Shown: one piece after another, positions 56,067 through 64,000 of the stretch
How positions within the stretch are numbered: the stretch's first letter is position 1
Layout of the letters: every line of letters begins with the position of its first letter
Assembly: GCF_028471945.1 (NCBI RefSeq)
Contig: NZ_CP110128.1
Coordinates: 5,979,001 to 6,043,000 of the forward strand
Reading direction: 5' to 3'
DNA length: 64,000 nt
DNA from: Pseudomonas sp. WJP1
Lineage (GTDB): Bacteria > Pseudomonadota > Gammaproteobacteria > Pseudomonadales > Pseudomonadaceae
Notes under the pieces: model-generated
Seen by the model: only the letters and a program-made list of their open reading frames with translations
What the model was told of the DNA's origin: nothing
The model's database searches: none
Made by a program: the position numbers and the translations under genes

Positions 56067-56294
56067 AACGGTTATAGCAAGTCAATCCTGCGCGTTTTTC
56101 TTCCTGGTCCCCCATCAGCGGGTAGGACCAGGCAGAAGTGAAGTCGAACCAAACCGACAGACTGAAAGATCCCTTCTTACAAAACGCGCAGCGTTGTCCC
56201 ACTCAATACGAAGGCAAGTGCTGACTCTTGCAGCCAGCCTCCTTGAATTAACCTGTCCCGGAGTATCAATCACCAAAAACCCAAGGAAGATCCG

Positions 56295-56615
56295 ATGACA
56301 CCTATATCCAAGACACTGGAAGAGTTGATCAATGAAATTTACCAGGACGGTAACGTCTCGGTGGTTGAGTACAGGGCCCTGCGAGACGATGCCGATCGCC
56401 GCATGGACGCTGTTGTCGGCGAATTTGGCCAGCACAACAACGTGACGGCCTTTCAGAAAGCGATGGATGTCGCCATGCAGTTATTGCAGAGCGCCATTCT
56501 CGATGCCAAAAAAGCGAGGCTGAGCGATACCGGTGAGGCTATCGTCAAGGATGCGGTTACCGCACAGGTTGAATACTTGCGCGCCGGCAGCCAATTGGCG
56601 CTGCGTCTCCTGTGA
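56295..56615 (+). CDS. Small helical protein, unknown
   Basis: A 106-residue, mostly helical soluble protein (KTLEELINEIYQDGNVSVVEY, then QKAMDVAMQLLQSAILDAKKA). No family is recognised. AAGGAAG precedes the ATG by six bases, and it has its own upstream region. The downstream secreted-protein gene is 152 bases away. Confidence 0.65.
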   Translation: MTPISKTLEELINEIYQDGNVSVVEYRALRDDADRRMDAVVGEFGQHNNVTAFQKAMDVAMQLLQSAILDAKKARLSDTGEAIVKDAVTAQVEYLRAGSQLALRLL

Positions 56616-56767
56616 TCGACTGACCTCACGCTACCGGCAAACGTTGATCGCGGGCTGAGTCGCACACTTCGAAAAAAAAGTGCTTGAGGCCTACTTTTCT
56701 GCATCATTGTGTTGATCCAGTATGACGTGCATCTTGGTATCGCGACCACGCTGAAAAGGATCTGAGC

Positions 56768-57955
56768 ATGTTAAGACTCGCAGGCCTCACCTTCGCGGCC
56801 CTCACCTTCGGTGCCCTCAGCCTGAGCACCGCTGCCCACGCCGATATCGCACTGAAGCTGGGCAGCACCGAACGCGTCAGTCGTTTGTTCGCCTACCCCA
56901 ACAACTGCAACGTGATTTGCTTTCGCAACTGGACGCTGGAGCAGACCGTGGAGCACTACCTGACGCAAAGCGTGCAGCGCGATGGCTACAGTGATGCCAA
57001 GGTTCTGGTCAAAACCGATAACCATCAACTCCATGCCGAAATCACGGGTGTGCCCAGGAGCTATGAAAAGCCCCTGGCAGCACTGCTTGACGCCGGCGAC
57101 CTGGCCTACAGCGGTGCCAGCAAACTGAATGCCGACGGCAAGTGGGCCTATAGCTGGCACTTTTTCCTGCCACTGGGCATGGCCCTGGAAAACCGCAGAA
57201 GCGTTGAGCTGCTGCACTTCCCACCGGATTATTCACTGACACAGGCCCAGGATTACCTGAAATCGGCTACCACGGATCGCTGGGCCACGCTGCTGACCGT
57301 CAATGGCGTCCCGCCCGAGCAGCTACCGGGCTACCAGACCATCATCGATATCGCCCCGATTGCCGCACCGTCGAACGCCGGCAAAGACCTGGAAGGCGTC
57401 TACGACTACTTCAAGGACTACCAGACCACCATGGTCAAGCAGGTCACCGTGCACTCCAGCGGCGCGGCCTTGCCAACGGTTGCCTTCGGGTCGCCGGTGC
57501 GCAACTGGGTCAAGCAGCAATACGGGCCAACCGTGAACGTGTTGAGCCTGGTGACGATCAGTCCGGTCGACGGGGTGAAAGTACCGTTATTGGGTGCCAA
57601 TCATCCCAGCTACATCTGGTACGCCGCCGATCCGGCCAGCTACACCGGTAAAGATGCGCAGGCCCAGGCCGATTCCGCGGGCCTGAAAGTCATGGGCCAG
57701 GATTTGAGTGCCGCGTGCTGGCAGGCTGCCATGGGCCGTGAAACGGACACCAATCCCGATATCGAGCTGAAAAGCTGCACCCAGACCTGGCAAGTGGCCC
57801 AGGCCGATAAAACCTGTGCAATGTTCTACACCTCGATCCGCAAGCTAACCCCTGGGCAGGCCGCGGGCAAATGTGCGACGGCATCGATCAAGGCCCAGCT
57901 CAAGCTGCTCAAGGTGCCAGCGCCAGCCCCGGCGATACCCGCTCCTGGGCTATAG
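56768..57955 (+). CDS. Secreted/periplasmic protein, unknown
   Basis: A 395-residue protein with a signal peptide (MLRLAGLTFAALTFGALSLS, cleavage at AHA-DIA near residue 25). The mature part has several Cys (for example NNCNVICF, SAACW, KSCTQ, KTCAMF, GKCAT), likely disulfide-bonded, and a Pro/Ala-rich end. I do not recognise a domain. GGATC lies before the ATG. It is a single gene, convergent with the carbonic anhydrase gene across a hairpin at 57979-58017. Confidence 0.7.
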   Translation: MLRLAGLTFAALTFGALSLSTAAHADIALKLGSTERVSRLFAYPNNCNVICFRNWTLEQTVEHYLTQSVQRDGYSDAKVLVKTDNHQLHAEITGVPRSYEKPLAALLDAGDLAYSGASKLNADGKWAYSWHFFLPLGMALENRRSVELLHFPPDYSLTQAQDYLKSATTDRWATLLTVNGVPPEQLPGYQTIIDIAPIAAPSNAGKDLEGVYDYFKDYQTTMVKQVTVHSSGAALPTVAFGSPVRNWVKQQYGPTVNVLSLVTISPVDGVKVPLLGANHPSYIWYAADPASYTGKDAQAQADSAGLKVMGQDLSAACWQAAMGRETDTNPDIELKSCTQTWQVAQADKTCAMFYTSIRKLTPGQAAGKCATASIKAQLKLLKVPAPAPAIPAPGL

Positions 57956-58037
57956 GCTGGATGCTCAACTGACGGAAGGCGCCGACGACCAGATGTTCTT
58001 GCAACACTGGCGTCGGCAAAGCCTCTGCTGCGAAGGC

Positions 58038-58682
58038 TTACAACTTCTCGACCGGACGTAGCCGGTATTGCGGCGGCAATTGCTCGAAACCGCTAATGGT
58101 GGTGTTCAGGCTTTTCCAGCGACCGTCCTTGATGCCGTAGATGCAACCGTGAATAGACAGGTTCTGCCCGCGGTGCCAGGCATTTTGCACGATGCTGGTA
58201 TGGGCGACGTTGGCCACTTGCTGAATCACGTTGAGTTCGCAGAGGCGGTCGACCTGCTCCTCTTCGGTGGCCAGTTTGGCGAGTTCTTCGCGCTTCTCGT
58301 AGTAGAGGTCGCGAATAGAACGCAGCCAACCGTCGATCAGGCCGAACTGACGATCCTGCATCGAGGCGCGCACGCCGCCACAACCATAATGACCGGTTAC
58401 GAGGATGTGTTTGACCTTGAGCACGTCGACCGCGTACTGGATCACCGACAGGCAGTTGAGGTCCGTGTGCAGCACCACGTTGGCCACGTTGCGGTGCACG
58501 AACAAATCGCCCGGCAGCATGCCGACGATCTCGTTGGCCGGCACCCGCGCATCGGAACAGCCGATCCACAGGTACTCCGGCGTTTGTTGACGAGCCAGCT
58601 TGGCGAAGAAGTCAGGATCTTCTTTTGTGATCGCGTAGGCCCAGCGCTCGTTGTTATCAATCAGATCTTGTAATTCGTTCAT
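58038..58682 (-). CDS. can: Beta-carbonic anhydrase
   Basis: A 214-residue zinc enzyme that interconverts CO2 and bicarbonate. The zinc ligands are Cys42, His98 and Cys101 (GCSDARVP and TGHYGCGG), with the Asp44-Arg46 dyad; these numbers match E. coli Can exactly. It is monocistronic. I recall it (PA4676) just before rimI in P. aeruginosa. Confidence 0.95.
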   Translation of the reverse strand: MNELQDLIDNNERWAYAITKEDPDFFAKLARQQTPEYLWIGCSDARVPANEIVGMLPGDLFVHRNVANVVLHTDLNCLSVIQYAVDVLKVKHILVTGHYGCGGVRASMQDRQFGLIDGWLRSIRDLYYEKREELAKLATEEEQVDRLCELNVIQQVANVAHTSIVQNAWHRGQNLSIHGCIYGIKDGRWKSLNTTISGFEQLPPQYRLRPVEKL

Positions 58683-58849
58683 GCAATGAAGCCTCGATAA
58701 TGGTGCGCTGCTTTGACAGACAACCGTCCGTCGGGGTCACGCGCGTTATGCAAATGCCCGCTGCTGCCTGTTCATGGCGCTCCATGCCGGTGGAATTCTC
58801 TGCAACCCAGGGGGTCCACCCTATAAGGCTAACAGTATGAGGAAATGCC

Positions 58850-59254
58850 ATGACTGATTCACGACGTCCGTACGATGCGGTGCAACCGGAACCCGTCGAT
58901 GATAACGAAGATCGCATGGGCTCGATGCATGAGCTGGACTTCGACACGGAAGAACCCAGCGCAAAAATCGGCGATGAATTGCCGCGAAAGGAACGCAAGC
59001 AACTGATGCCCGAAGAACGTGTGCGTGAAGCCGGCATGACGGGCGCATCGACCGACGACCATGAATCCACCGATGATGACATGAGTCCGGAAACGCTCAT
59101 CCGAGAAGACGGTGCCCGGGATGCCCGGGAAGAGGGCGAAGGTGATCCGGCCGATTGGGATTTGAGCGTTGTCGAGGAAGACGACATTGGTGGGGGCAAT
59201 GGGCTGGATGAGGCAGAGCTGGCGCAGCGCGATCCGCTCGACAGGAAGCGTTGA
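58850..59254 (+). CDS. Acidic, probably disordered protein (annotated as serine kinase/HPr-related)
   Basis: A 134-residue protein, strongly acidic (many DD, EE and DDE runs, for example DDHESTDDDMSPE) and lacking hydrophobic segments, so probably intrinsically disordered. It resembles the Pseudomonas family often labelled serine kinase/phosphatase or HPr-related, but no kinase or HPr motif is visible and the label is doubtful. It is divergent from can. Confidence 0.72.
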   Translation: MTDSRRPYDAVQPEPVDDNEDRMGSMHELDFDTEEPSAKIGDELPRKERKQLMPEERVREAGMTGASTDDHESTDDDMSPETLIREDGARDAREEGEGDPADWDLSVVEEDDIGGGNGLDEAELAQRDPLDRKR

Positions 59255-59276
59255 TTTTCAGCGCCTGTAATCTTGC

Positions 59277-59328
59277 CATCGCGAGCAGGCTCGCTCCTAC
59301 AGTGTAGGAGTGAGCCTGCTCGCGATGC
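59277..59328. repeat. Compact REPIN
   Basis: catcgcgagcaggctcgct...cctaca is joined with almost no spacer to tgtaggagtgagcctgctcg, forming a 25-bp stem hairpin between the acidic-protein and rimI stops; it probably acts as a structural terminator. Confidence 0.88.
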
Positions 59329-59337
59329 TCCTGATGT

Positions 59338-59790
59338 TCAATCCACCAAGGTACAGGCCATGACCACCGCATCTTCGCGTCCGCCCACCGCCGGGTAATA
59401 ATCCCGTCGACGCCCGATCTCGTTGAAACCATAACGCTCATACAACTTGAACGCCGCAGTATTACTGTCACGCACTTCCAGGAAGCACTCCCGGGCGTCG
59501 GACTTGTAGGCGATCGACATCAAATGCTCGAGCAAGGTCAAACCCAGGCCTCGGCCCTGGTTTTCCGGCTTGACGGTGATGTTGAGCAGATGCGCCTCGT
59601 CAAGAATGATCTGCACCACCCCATGGCCCACCTGCTGCTGACCTTCGAACATCAGCCAGATCTGATACTTGCCCAGTCCATCGAGAAAAATCCCGCGGGT
59701 CCAGGGATGGCTGTAGGCCGCGTATTCGATCTTCAGAACAGTTTCCAGGTCCGCCTCGGTCATCGGGCGGAACGATACAGCGTCACTCAT
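59338..59790 (-). CDS. rimI: Ribosomal protein bS18 alanine N-acetyltransferase
   Basis: A 150-residue GNAT enzyme that acetylates the N-terminus of ribosomal protein S18. The acetyl-CoA motif is VKPENQGRGLGLTLLEHL (near residues 76-93), and FLEVRDSNTAAFKLYERYGF and GRRDYYP complete the RimI pattern. The start overlaps the end of holD by eight bases, the same holD-rimI linkage as in E. coli. Confidence 0.94.
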   Translation of the reverse strand: MSDAVSFRPMTEADLETVLKIEYAAYSHPWTRGIFLDGLGKYQIWLMFEGQQQVGHGVVQIILDEAHLLNITVKPENQGRGLGLTLLEHLMSIAYKSDARECFLEVRDSNTAAFKLYERYGFNEIGRRRDYYPAVGGREDAVVMACTLVD

Positions 59791-60562
59791 TCGATTCTTT
59801 CCAGCGCGCCATCAGCCGACGCATGGCTTGCCACACGGCGGCCTTGCGCTGTGGCTCTTCCATTAACAATTCCAGGCCCGGTACCGCCCATGCCGAGCCC
59901 AGGCCTTCGATCTGCAGTTCACGGTTAAACGCCTCGGCATCCGCCTCACCGGCAAACCGCACCGCGGGCAGGCCGATCAGCCAAAGGCAGGCGCATGGAG
60001 CTTCTTCCATGCGCACCGAGAGGAAACCTTGCACAAAGTCGCGGGCCGCCTCCGGTCCCTGGTCCATCGTCCCACGCACCAGCAGCGGCCAACGTACCGG
60101 CTCGCCGACGATCTGCGGGCTGTCCGGCAGACCGGCGGCACGCAGCATGTCCTTGAGCAGCAGGTAAGCGGGGTCGCGCGCCTGGAAGGATTCGCCTGTG
60201 GGTAACTCCACCAGCAGCAGGCAGCGGCCGGCTCGCAGCAGTTGCAGGGCAAAGCGCGGCGGTGGCACCGGCACGACCCTGGCGACAACCGGCGCCTCCT
60301 CGGCGGCAGGTTTTGCGCCAGTGCGCGTGCTCGCCAGCGATGGCCGCGGCACCTCGATCTTCACCCGTTCGGCCGGTTTTACCGTAGGCGTAACGGGCGC
60401 CTCGACCACCGGCACAGGCGCCACGGGAGCCTCGACCAGCGCCTCGGGGGGCTCCAGCAGCTCTGGCCGCGACGGGGCGGCAAAGGGCAATTCGGTGCGC
60501 GGCAGCCAGTTGACCACCTGCATGGCGTTCAAATAAGCGCGACGACGGGACTCGATAAGCAA
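59783..60562 (-). CDS. holD: DNA polymerase III psi subunit (pseudomonad HolD)
   Basis: A 259-residue protein: a short N-terminal segment AYLNAMQVVNWLPR, which resembles the chi-binding end of psi (E. coli LQQLGITQW), a Pro/Ala/Val-rich linker (about 30-100) and a globular C-terminal domain (FALQLLRAGRCLLLVELP to the end). Pseudomonad psi is much longer than the 137-residue E. coli protein and was recognised biochemically, as I recall. The overlap with rimI supports it. The start is TTG at 60562: upstream is a stop, and the first ATG (60523) would remove part of the chi-binding segment. A perfect DnaA box lies just upstream. Confidence 0.78.
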   Translation of the reverse strand: MLIESRRRAYLNAMQVVNWLPRTELPFAAPSRPELLEPPEALVEAPVAPVPVVEAPVTPTVKPAERVKIEVPRPSLASTRTGAKPAAEEAPVVARVVPVPPPRFALQLLRAGRCLLLVELPTGESFQARDPAYLLLKDMLRAAGLPDSPQIVGEPVRWPLLVRGTMDQGPEAARDFVQGFLSVRMEEAPCACLWLIGLPAVRFAGEADAEAFNRELQIEGLGSAWAVPGLELLMEEPQRKAAVWQAMRRLMARWKESNE

Positions 60563-60574
60563 AGGTCGGCCACT

Positions 60575-60583
60575 TGTGGATAA
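60575..60583 (-). promoter_or_regulatory. DnaA box upstream of holD
   Basis: TTATCCACA on the minus strand is a perfect DnaA 9-mer. It starts 21 bases and ends 13 bases before the holD start codon, within the divergent holD/mksF region. Confidence 0.55.
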
Positions 60584-60742
60584 CTAAAGTGCGCAGATTC
60601 TACCGCCCTTAGCTGAAGATCGCGCGCTGTTGATCGATAACTTCACTGTTAGAAAAAGCAACAGCCCGTCCCGAGAGTGAATCGCATCGCGCCTGATGCA
60701 GTACAATCGCGGCTTTTATTCGCCAACCAGCCGGCCATTCCG

Positions 60743-62020
60743 ATGATCGAACCCAAGCGCGTCTTGCGCGCCCTCGCTGAACACTGGGCACTTCTGGAGC
60801 CACTGTGTGAGCATTTCGACCAAGGCACCCTGAGCCTCAACGAACTGCGCACGCAACTGGCCGCCCAGCAACTCGACAGTACGCCGCAGGACATCACCAG
60901 CTTGCTGGACGTGTGGATTCGCCTTGATATCCTGGTTCCGGTGGCGAAAAGCCCGAACCGTTTCGAGCTCAACGCGCAAATTCACGACTTCCTCGCTTAC
61001 CTGCGCCGTGAACACCGTTTGGGCCTGTGCCTGGAAATCGAAGCCTATCTGCGCCATCTCGAGCGTCTGGCCGGCTACATCCAGGACGCCTTCGACATCC
61101 GCGATGGCAACGATCTGGCCCGCCAGTTGCGCCTGCTCGACATGCGGGTTCGCGATGTATTGAAAAAACTCGATAACGACGAACAGGCACTGGTGGCCGT
61201 CGCCGAAAGGGCGAAAACCAGCGACCGACAGATTCCGTTGCGCCAGCGTTACGCCGAGGTACTGGCGACCTGGGACGAATATGTCGAGCCGATGATTGAT
61301 CTGGTGAACGCCGACGGCGCCTTCGAACAAGGTGTGCGCAAGGTCGAAACCGTTCTGCTGAAGATGCTCTCCGAGCAACAACGCCTCGGCCACCTGGTCG
61401 ATGACGACATGTTGCTGCGTACCCACGCGCGCATCCTCGAAATGCAGACCAGTGCCCAGTTGACCCTGCGTCACGCGCGCGAACTGCTGCTGCCGCTGCG
61501 TGAAGAGGCACGTCGCCACAACGCCGTCACCCGTGGCGCGGCACTGGCCCTGGCTGCCATTCGCCGAAAAGGCATCGATGCCGTGCCGCAGGCGGCAATG
61601 CCATTGTTCACACGCCCGCAAAGTACTTTCCTCGGCAGTGCCAGCCAGGTCGAGGCCTACGTTTACGCCCTGGCCCGTTTCGAACCGAAACCGGCGCGCT
61701 TCCCCAAGGCCCACAAGACCCAGAAAGGCGAAACCCCGCGGGCGCCACGCACGGTTAGGGAAATGCTCGAACGCTGCGAAGACGCCCTGCCGATGCCGGA
61801 CCTGATGACCTGGCTGCTGGAGCAGGAGCCGGACGGCGCCACCGACGAATTGCTGTACTGGTTCTCGCGACTGTCCCGGGAAAAACGCTTCAAGCGCGAA
61901 CGCCTGGAACGTCGCGACTACTTCACACACGAGCACCAGGTCAGCCTGCGCTCCTTCGCCCTGCTCTCGGCCGGCCCCGATGCCACCGAGAATTCTGCGA
62001 GCATCCCACATGCATCTTGA
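60743..62020 (+). CDS. mksF: Condensin subunit MksF (kleisin)
   Basis: A 425-residue protein of the MukF-like kleisin type: an N-terminal winged-helix (MIEPKRVLRALAEHWALLEP), a helical middle (about 110-260, YIQDAFDIRDGNDLARQL) and a C-terminal winged helix. It bridges the heads of the MksB ATPase in the MksBEF chromosome-organising complex. I use the ATG at 60743; TACAAT (60702-60707) upstream is a possible -10 and there is no clear Shine-Dalgarno. It overlaps mksE by 11 bases. Confidence 0.88.
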   Translation: MIEPKRVLRALAEHWALLEPLCEHFDQGTLSLNELRTQLAAQQLDSTPQDITSLLDVWIRLDILVPVAKSPNRFELNAQIHDFLAYLRREHRLGLCLEIEAYLRHLERLAGYIQDAFDIRDGNDLARQLRLLDMRVRDVLKKLDNDEQALVAVAERAKTSDRQIPLRQRYAEVLATWDEYVEPMIDLVNADGAFEQGVRKVETVLLKMLSEQQRLGHLVDDDMLLRTHARILEMQTSAQLTLRHARELLLPLREEARRHNAVTRGAALALAAIRRKGIDAVPQAAMPLFTRPQSTFLGSASQVEAYVYALARFEPKPARFPKAHKTQKGETPRAPRTVREMLERCEDALPMPDLMTWLLEQEPDGATDELLYWFSRLSREKRFKRERLERRDYFTHEHQVSLRSFALLSAGPDATENSASIPHAS

Positions 62021-62717
62021 TCTATCCGAATTGTCCCAGTTGGCACCGATCTTTCGCGAACTGTTCAAGGGCTACCACGTCAGCCGCCGCGATCCTGAGC
62101 TGTATGCGCAGCTGTCGAACTTCCAGGACCAGTACCGCACGCTGTTCAAGGCCCTGGGGTTTGAACTGGTCTGCGACACCCGTGGTTTCTACTATTTCGT
62201 GCCGGACCAGGCGGCTGCGGCGGTGAACAAGACTGCACAGCGCCTGGCGCTGTTCACCTTCATTCTCGTCGAGCACCTGGCCGACCAGGGCCGCGACCCG
62301 ATCGCCGTGCTCGACGGTGGCAGCCTCGGTCGCGATGAACTGCCATCGCTGCTGGAAAAATACCGCGACCTGTTCATTCAGGCCGAAGTGCAGACCCAGG
62401 ATGAGCTGGAAGAAAAAATCATGCGACGCATGACCCAGCTCGGCTTCGCCGGCGAAGAAAACGGCGTGTACCGCTTCCTGCCGCCGATGCACCGTTTCCT
62501 TGATGTGTGCCTGTCGGTGCAGCAGGACCGCGACCTGGCCGCCAGCCTGCACAGCGTCCTGCCGTTGCCGATACCGGTGCTGATCGACGAAGACAGCGAC
62601 GAAAAACTGCTGCAGACCGACGACCCGCTCGACTTGGCGGAGTTTGAAGAAGACAGCGAAAGCGAAGAAGACGCCCTCGCCCGCGCCATTGCCGAAGAAC
62701 AGGAGCTCGACGCATGA
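62010..62717 (+). CDS. mksE: Condensin subunit MksE
   Basis: A 235-residue protein of the MukE-like winged-helix type (LSQLAPIFRELFKGYHVSRRD; LFTFILVEHLADQG) with a very acidic C-terminal tail (EFEEDSESEEDALARAIAEE). It binds the kleisin MksF and regulates MksB. The ATG at 62010 lies inside the end of mksF, and its TGA overlaps the mksB start (ATGA), so the three are translationally coupled. Confidence 0.88.
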   Translation: MHLDLSELSQLAPIFRELFKGYHVSRRDPELYAQLSNFQDQYRTLFKALGFELVCDTRGFYYFVPDQAAAAVNKTAQRLALFTFILVEHLADQGRDPIAVLDGGSLGRDELPSLLEKYRDLFIQAEVQTQDELEEKIMRRMTQLGFAGEENGVYRFLPPMHRFLDVCLSVQQDRDLAASLHSVLPLPIPVLIDEDSDEKLLQTDDPLDLAEFEEDSESEEDALARAIAEEQELDA

Positions 62718-64000
62718 GCAAGGAACGCTACGGCATCCGCCGCTTTGCCCTTTTGAACACCGCCGGCTACAGCCTCGGCCTGTTCCCGCTGGAAGAGCCG
62801 CTGTCGGTCTATGGCGCGAACAACCTCGGTAAATCCGCTTCGATCAATGCGCTACAGTTCCCGATCCTGGCGCGCATGTCGGACATGAGCTTCGGCAAGT
62901 ACAGCCTGGAGCAATCCCGGCGCTTCTACTTCGCCTCCGACACCAGCTATATCCTGGTAGAGGTGAACCTGCCCCATGGCCCCCACGTGATCGGCGTGGT
63001 CGGACGCGGCCCGGGTGGCGGCTTCGGTCACCAGTTCTTTGCCTATGCCGGCCAGCTGGACCTGGCCCACTACCAGAAAAACGACACCTGCCTGCGCCAG
63101 AAAGAACTGTTCAGCAACCTTGAGCGCGAAGGCCTCAAAGCCTACGAGCTCAAGCCCGATGAACTGCGGCGCCTGCTGGTCGGTGGGCACACCTCGATCC
63201 CGCTGGACCTGACACTGATCCCCCTGCGCTCCACCAGCGAACAGAGCCTGAAGACCTTCCGCGCACTGTTCATCAACCTGCTGCACATGCGTGAAATCAC
63301 CGCGGCCAAGCTCAAGCAACTGTTCCTCGATGCCTTCGAGCACAGCTTGCGCTCCGGCAGCGTCGACTACATCGCCGCATGCGAAGAAGCCTTCCGCGAT
63401 GTACGTCGCATGGAGCAGGACTACCACTCGCTGGTGGCCGCTGGCCCACTGGTCGAAGCCCTGGCCAACGGCGTGAAACAGCGCGACATCCTGCGTGGCA
63501 AGCTGCACCGGATCTCGCCACTGCTCGACTCCCTGCTCGGCACATGGTCGGACTACGCCAGTGCCCGCAAGGAAGAGCTGACCATCCAGGCCGAGCACTA
63601 TCGCCACGAGCAGGACGCCCTGCAGAACGATCAGCGTGGCGGCACCCAGGAGCTGATGCGCCTGGAGCGGGAAATCACTGGCATCCAGCGCTGGCTCGGC
63701 GAGCTGGCGGTGCTCAAGCATCGCTTTGCCCTGGTCGATGACGTCAAGGTGCTCGAGCAACAACTGCTCGCGGCCAAGGACGCCCACGACGAACTGGCTG
63801 GCGCCTTGGCGCAGTCCCGACAGTTCAGTGCCGAGGACCTTGAAGAACGCCTGCGCGACCTGGAAAAACGCCTGAAGTCGGTCAAGCAACAACTCGACCA
63901 CGCCGACAACAACAGCTACGCCCGACTGCGCGAGGAATTCTCGCAACAGGACGTCGAGCGCTTGATGCGCCTGTTCAACAGTGCTCTGTTCAGCCTGCCG
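62714..64000 (+). CDS. mksB: Condensin SMC-like ATPase MksB, N-terminal part
   Basis: 429 codons are visible; the gene continues beyond the right edge (family length about 900-1000). The Walker A is GANNLGKS (residues 34-41) in VYGANNLGKSASINALQFP, followed by the head-domain region and the start of a long coiled coil (about 300 on: LEREITGIQRWLGEL, LKSVKQQLDHADNNS). It is the SMC-like motor of MksBEF, related to MukB and to JetC of Wadjet. No MksG is visible because the window ends here. Confidence 0.9.
   Translation, partial: MSKERYGIRRFALLNTAGYSLGLFPLEEPLSVYGANNLGKSASINALQFPILARMSDMSFGKYSLEQSRRFYFASDTSYILVEVNLPHGPHVIGVVGRGPGGGFGHQFFAYAGQLDLAHYQKNDTCLRQKELFSNLEREGLKAYELKPDELRRLLVGGHTSIPLDLTLIPLRSTSEQSLKTFRALFINLLHMREITAAKLKQLFLDAFEHSLRSGSVDYIAACEEAFRDVRRMEQDYHSLVAAGPLVEALANGVKQRDILRGKLHRISPLLDSLLGTWSDYASARKEELTIQAEHYRHEQDALQNDQRGGTQELMRLEREITGIQRWLGELAVLKHRFALVDDVKVLEQQLLAAKDAHDELAGALAQSRQFSAEDLEERLRDLEKRLKSVKQQLDHADNNSYARLREEFSQQDVERLMRLFNSALFSLP

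Noticed and set aside
60716..62068. 450-codon minus-strand frame
   Set aside because: Antisense of mksF; the plus-strand frame carries the kleisin features.
62852..63946. 364-codon minus-strand frame
   Set aside because: Antisense of the partial mksB, whose plus-strand frame stays open to the window edge with a Walker A motif.

Overview
The window reads as chromosomal DNA of a Pseudomonas, most likely of the fluorescens group. It has high GC, Pseudomonas-type REP/REPIN repeats (GTAGGAGCGAG... halves) and a gene order that I recall as largely collinear with two known Pseudomonas blocks: the P. putida PP_0763-PP_0767 neighbourhood and the P. aeruginosa PA4640-PA4686 neighbourhood. Nearly everything is core genome. 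I see no prophage, transposase, integrase, CRISPR array or rRNA.

Layout. 1-5.9 kb (minus strand): a LuxR/MalT-type regulator cut by the window edge, a DUF1329/DUF1302 pair and a medium-chain acyl-CoA ligase, probably one uptake/activation cassette. 6-14.6 kb: LysE exporter, D-2-hydroxyacid dehydrogenase, rsmC, a GDT1-family cation exporter behind a yybP-ykoY manganese riboswitch, an M48 lipoprotein protease, an SRAP protein with altered catalytic residues, small zinc-ribbon and DUF2007 proteins, an acyltransferase and YajG. 14.6-21 kb: a long structured leader and mqo, then hpt, upp and uraA for nucleobase salvage. 21-29 kb: hemH, yfcH, and a probable blue-light regulon. The regulon comprises an FAD oxidoreductase, a RudS-type tRNA desulfidase, a LitR/PplR-like MerR regulator, photolyase and an SDR. 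It is marked by three copies of a TGTACA-N12-TGTACA-like direct repeat placed over promoters. 29-42 kb: pagL, then the hemA-prfA-prmC-moeB-murI operon. Divergently come a TPR lipoprotein, lolB, ispE, tRNA-Gln, prs, rplY, pth and ychF. A stable-RNA-type promoter lies inside the end of ispE.

42-60 kb is more mixed: an OsmC-YcaO fusion, a fosmidomycin-resistance-type exporter, tRNA-Met, a DUF2817 peptidase-like protein, a gamma-glutamyltransferase lipoprotein, ddlA, a flavin reductase, an XRE/DUF2975 pair with an AT-rich dyad upstream, a BdlA-like soluble chemoreceptor, an MHS transporter, atoE, two uncharacterised proteins and a beta-carbonic anhydrase. 59.3-64 kb: rimI with the cryptic DNA polymerase III psi subunit (holD), and divergently the MksF-MksE-MksB condensin operon, with MksB running off the right edge.

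The most interesting points are the light-regulon operator array and its link to a tRNA 4-thiouridine desulfidase; the switching helix of the Mn riboswitch; the SRAP protein lacking the usual Asn and His; the promoter and codon-usage shift in the end of ispE; a possible small RNA upstream of mqo; and a perfect DnaA box at the start of holD. Family names and functions come from motif recognition and memory of gene order; no search was run.
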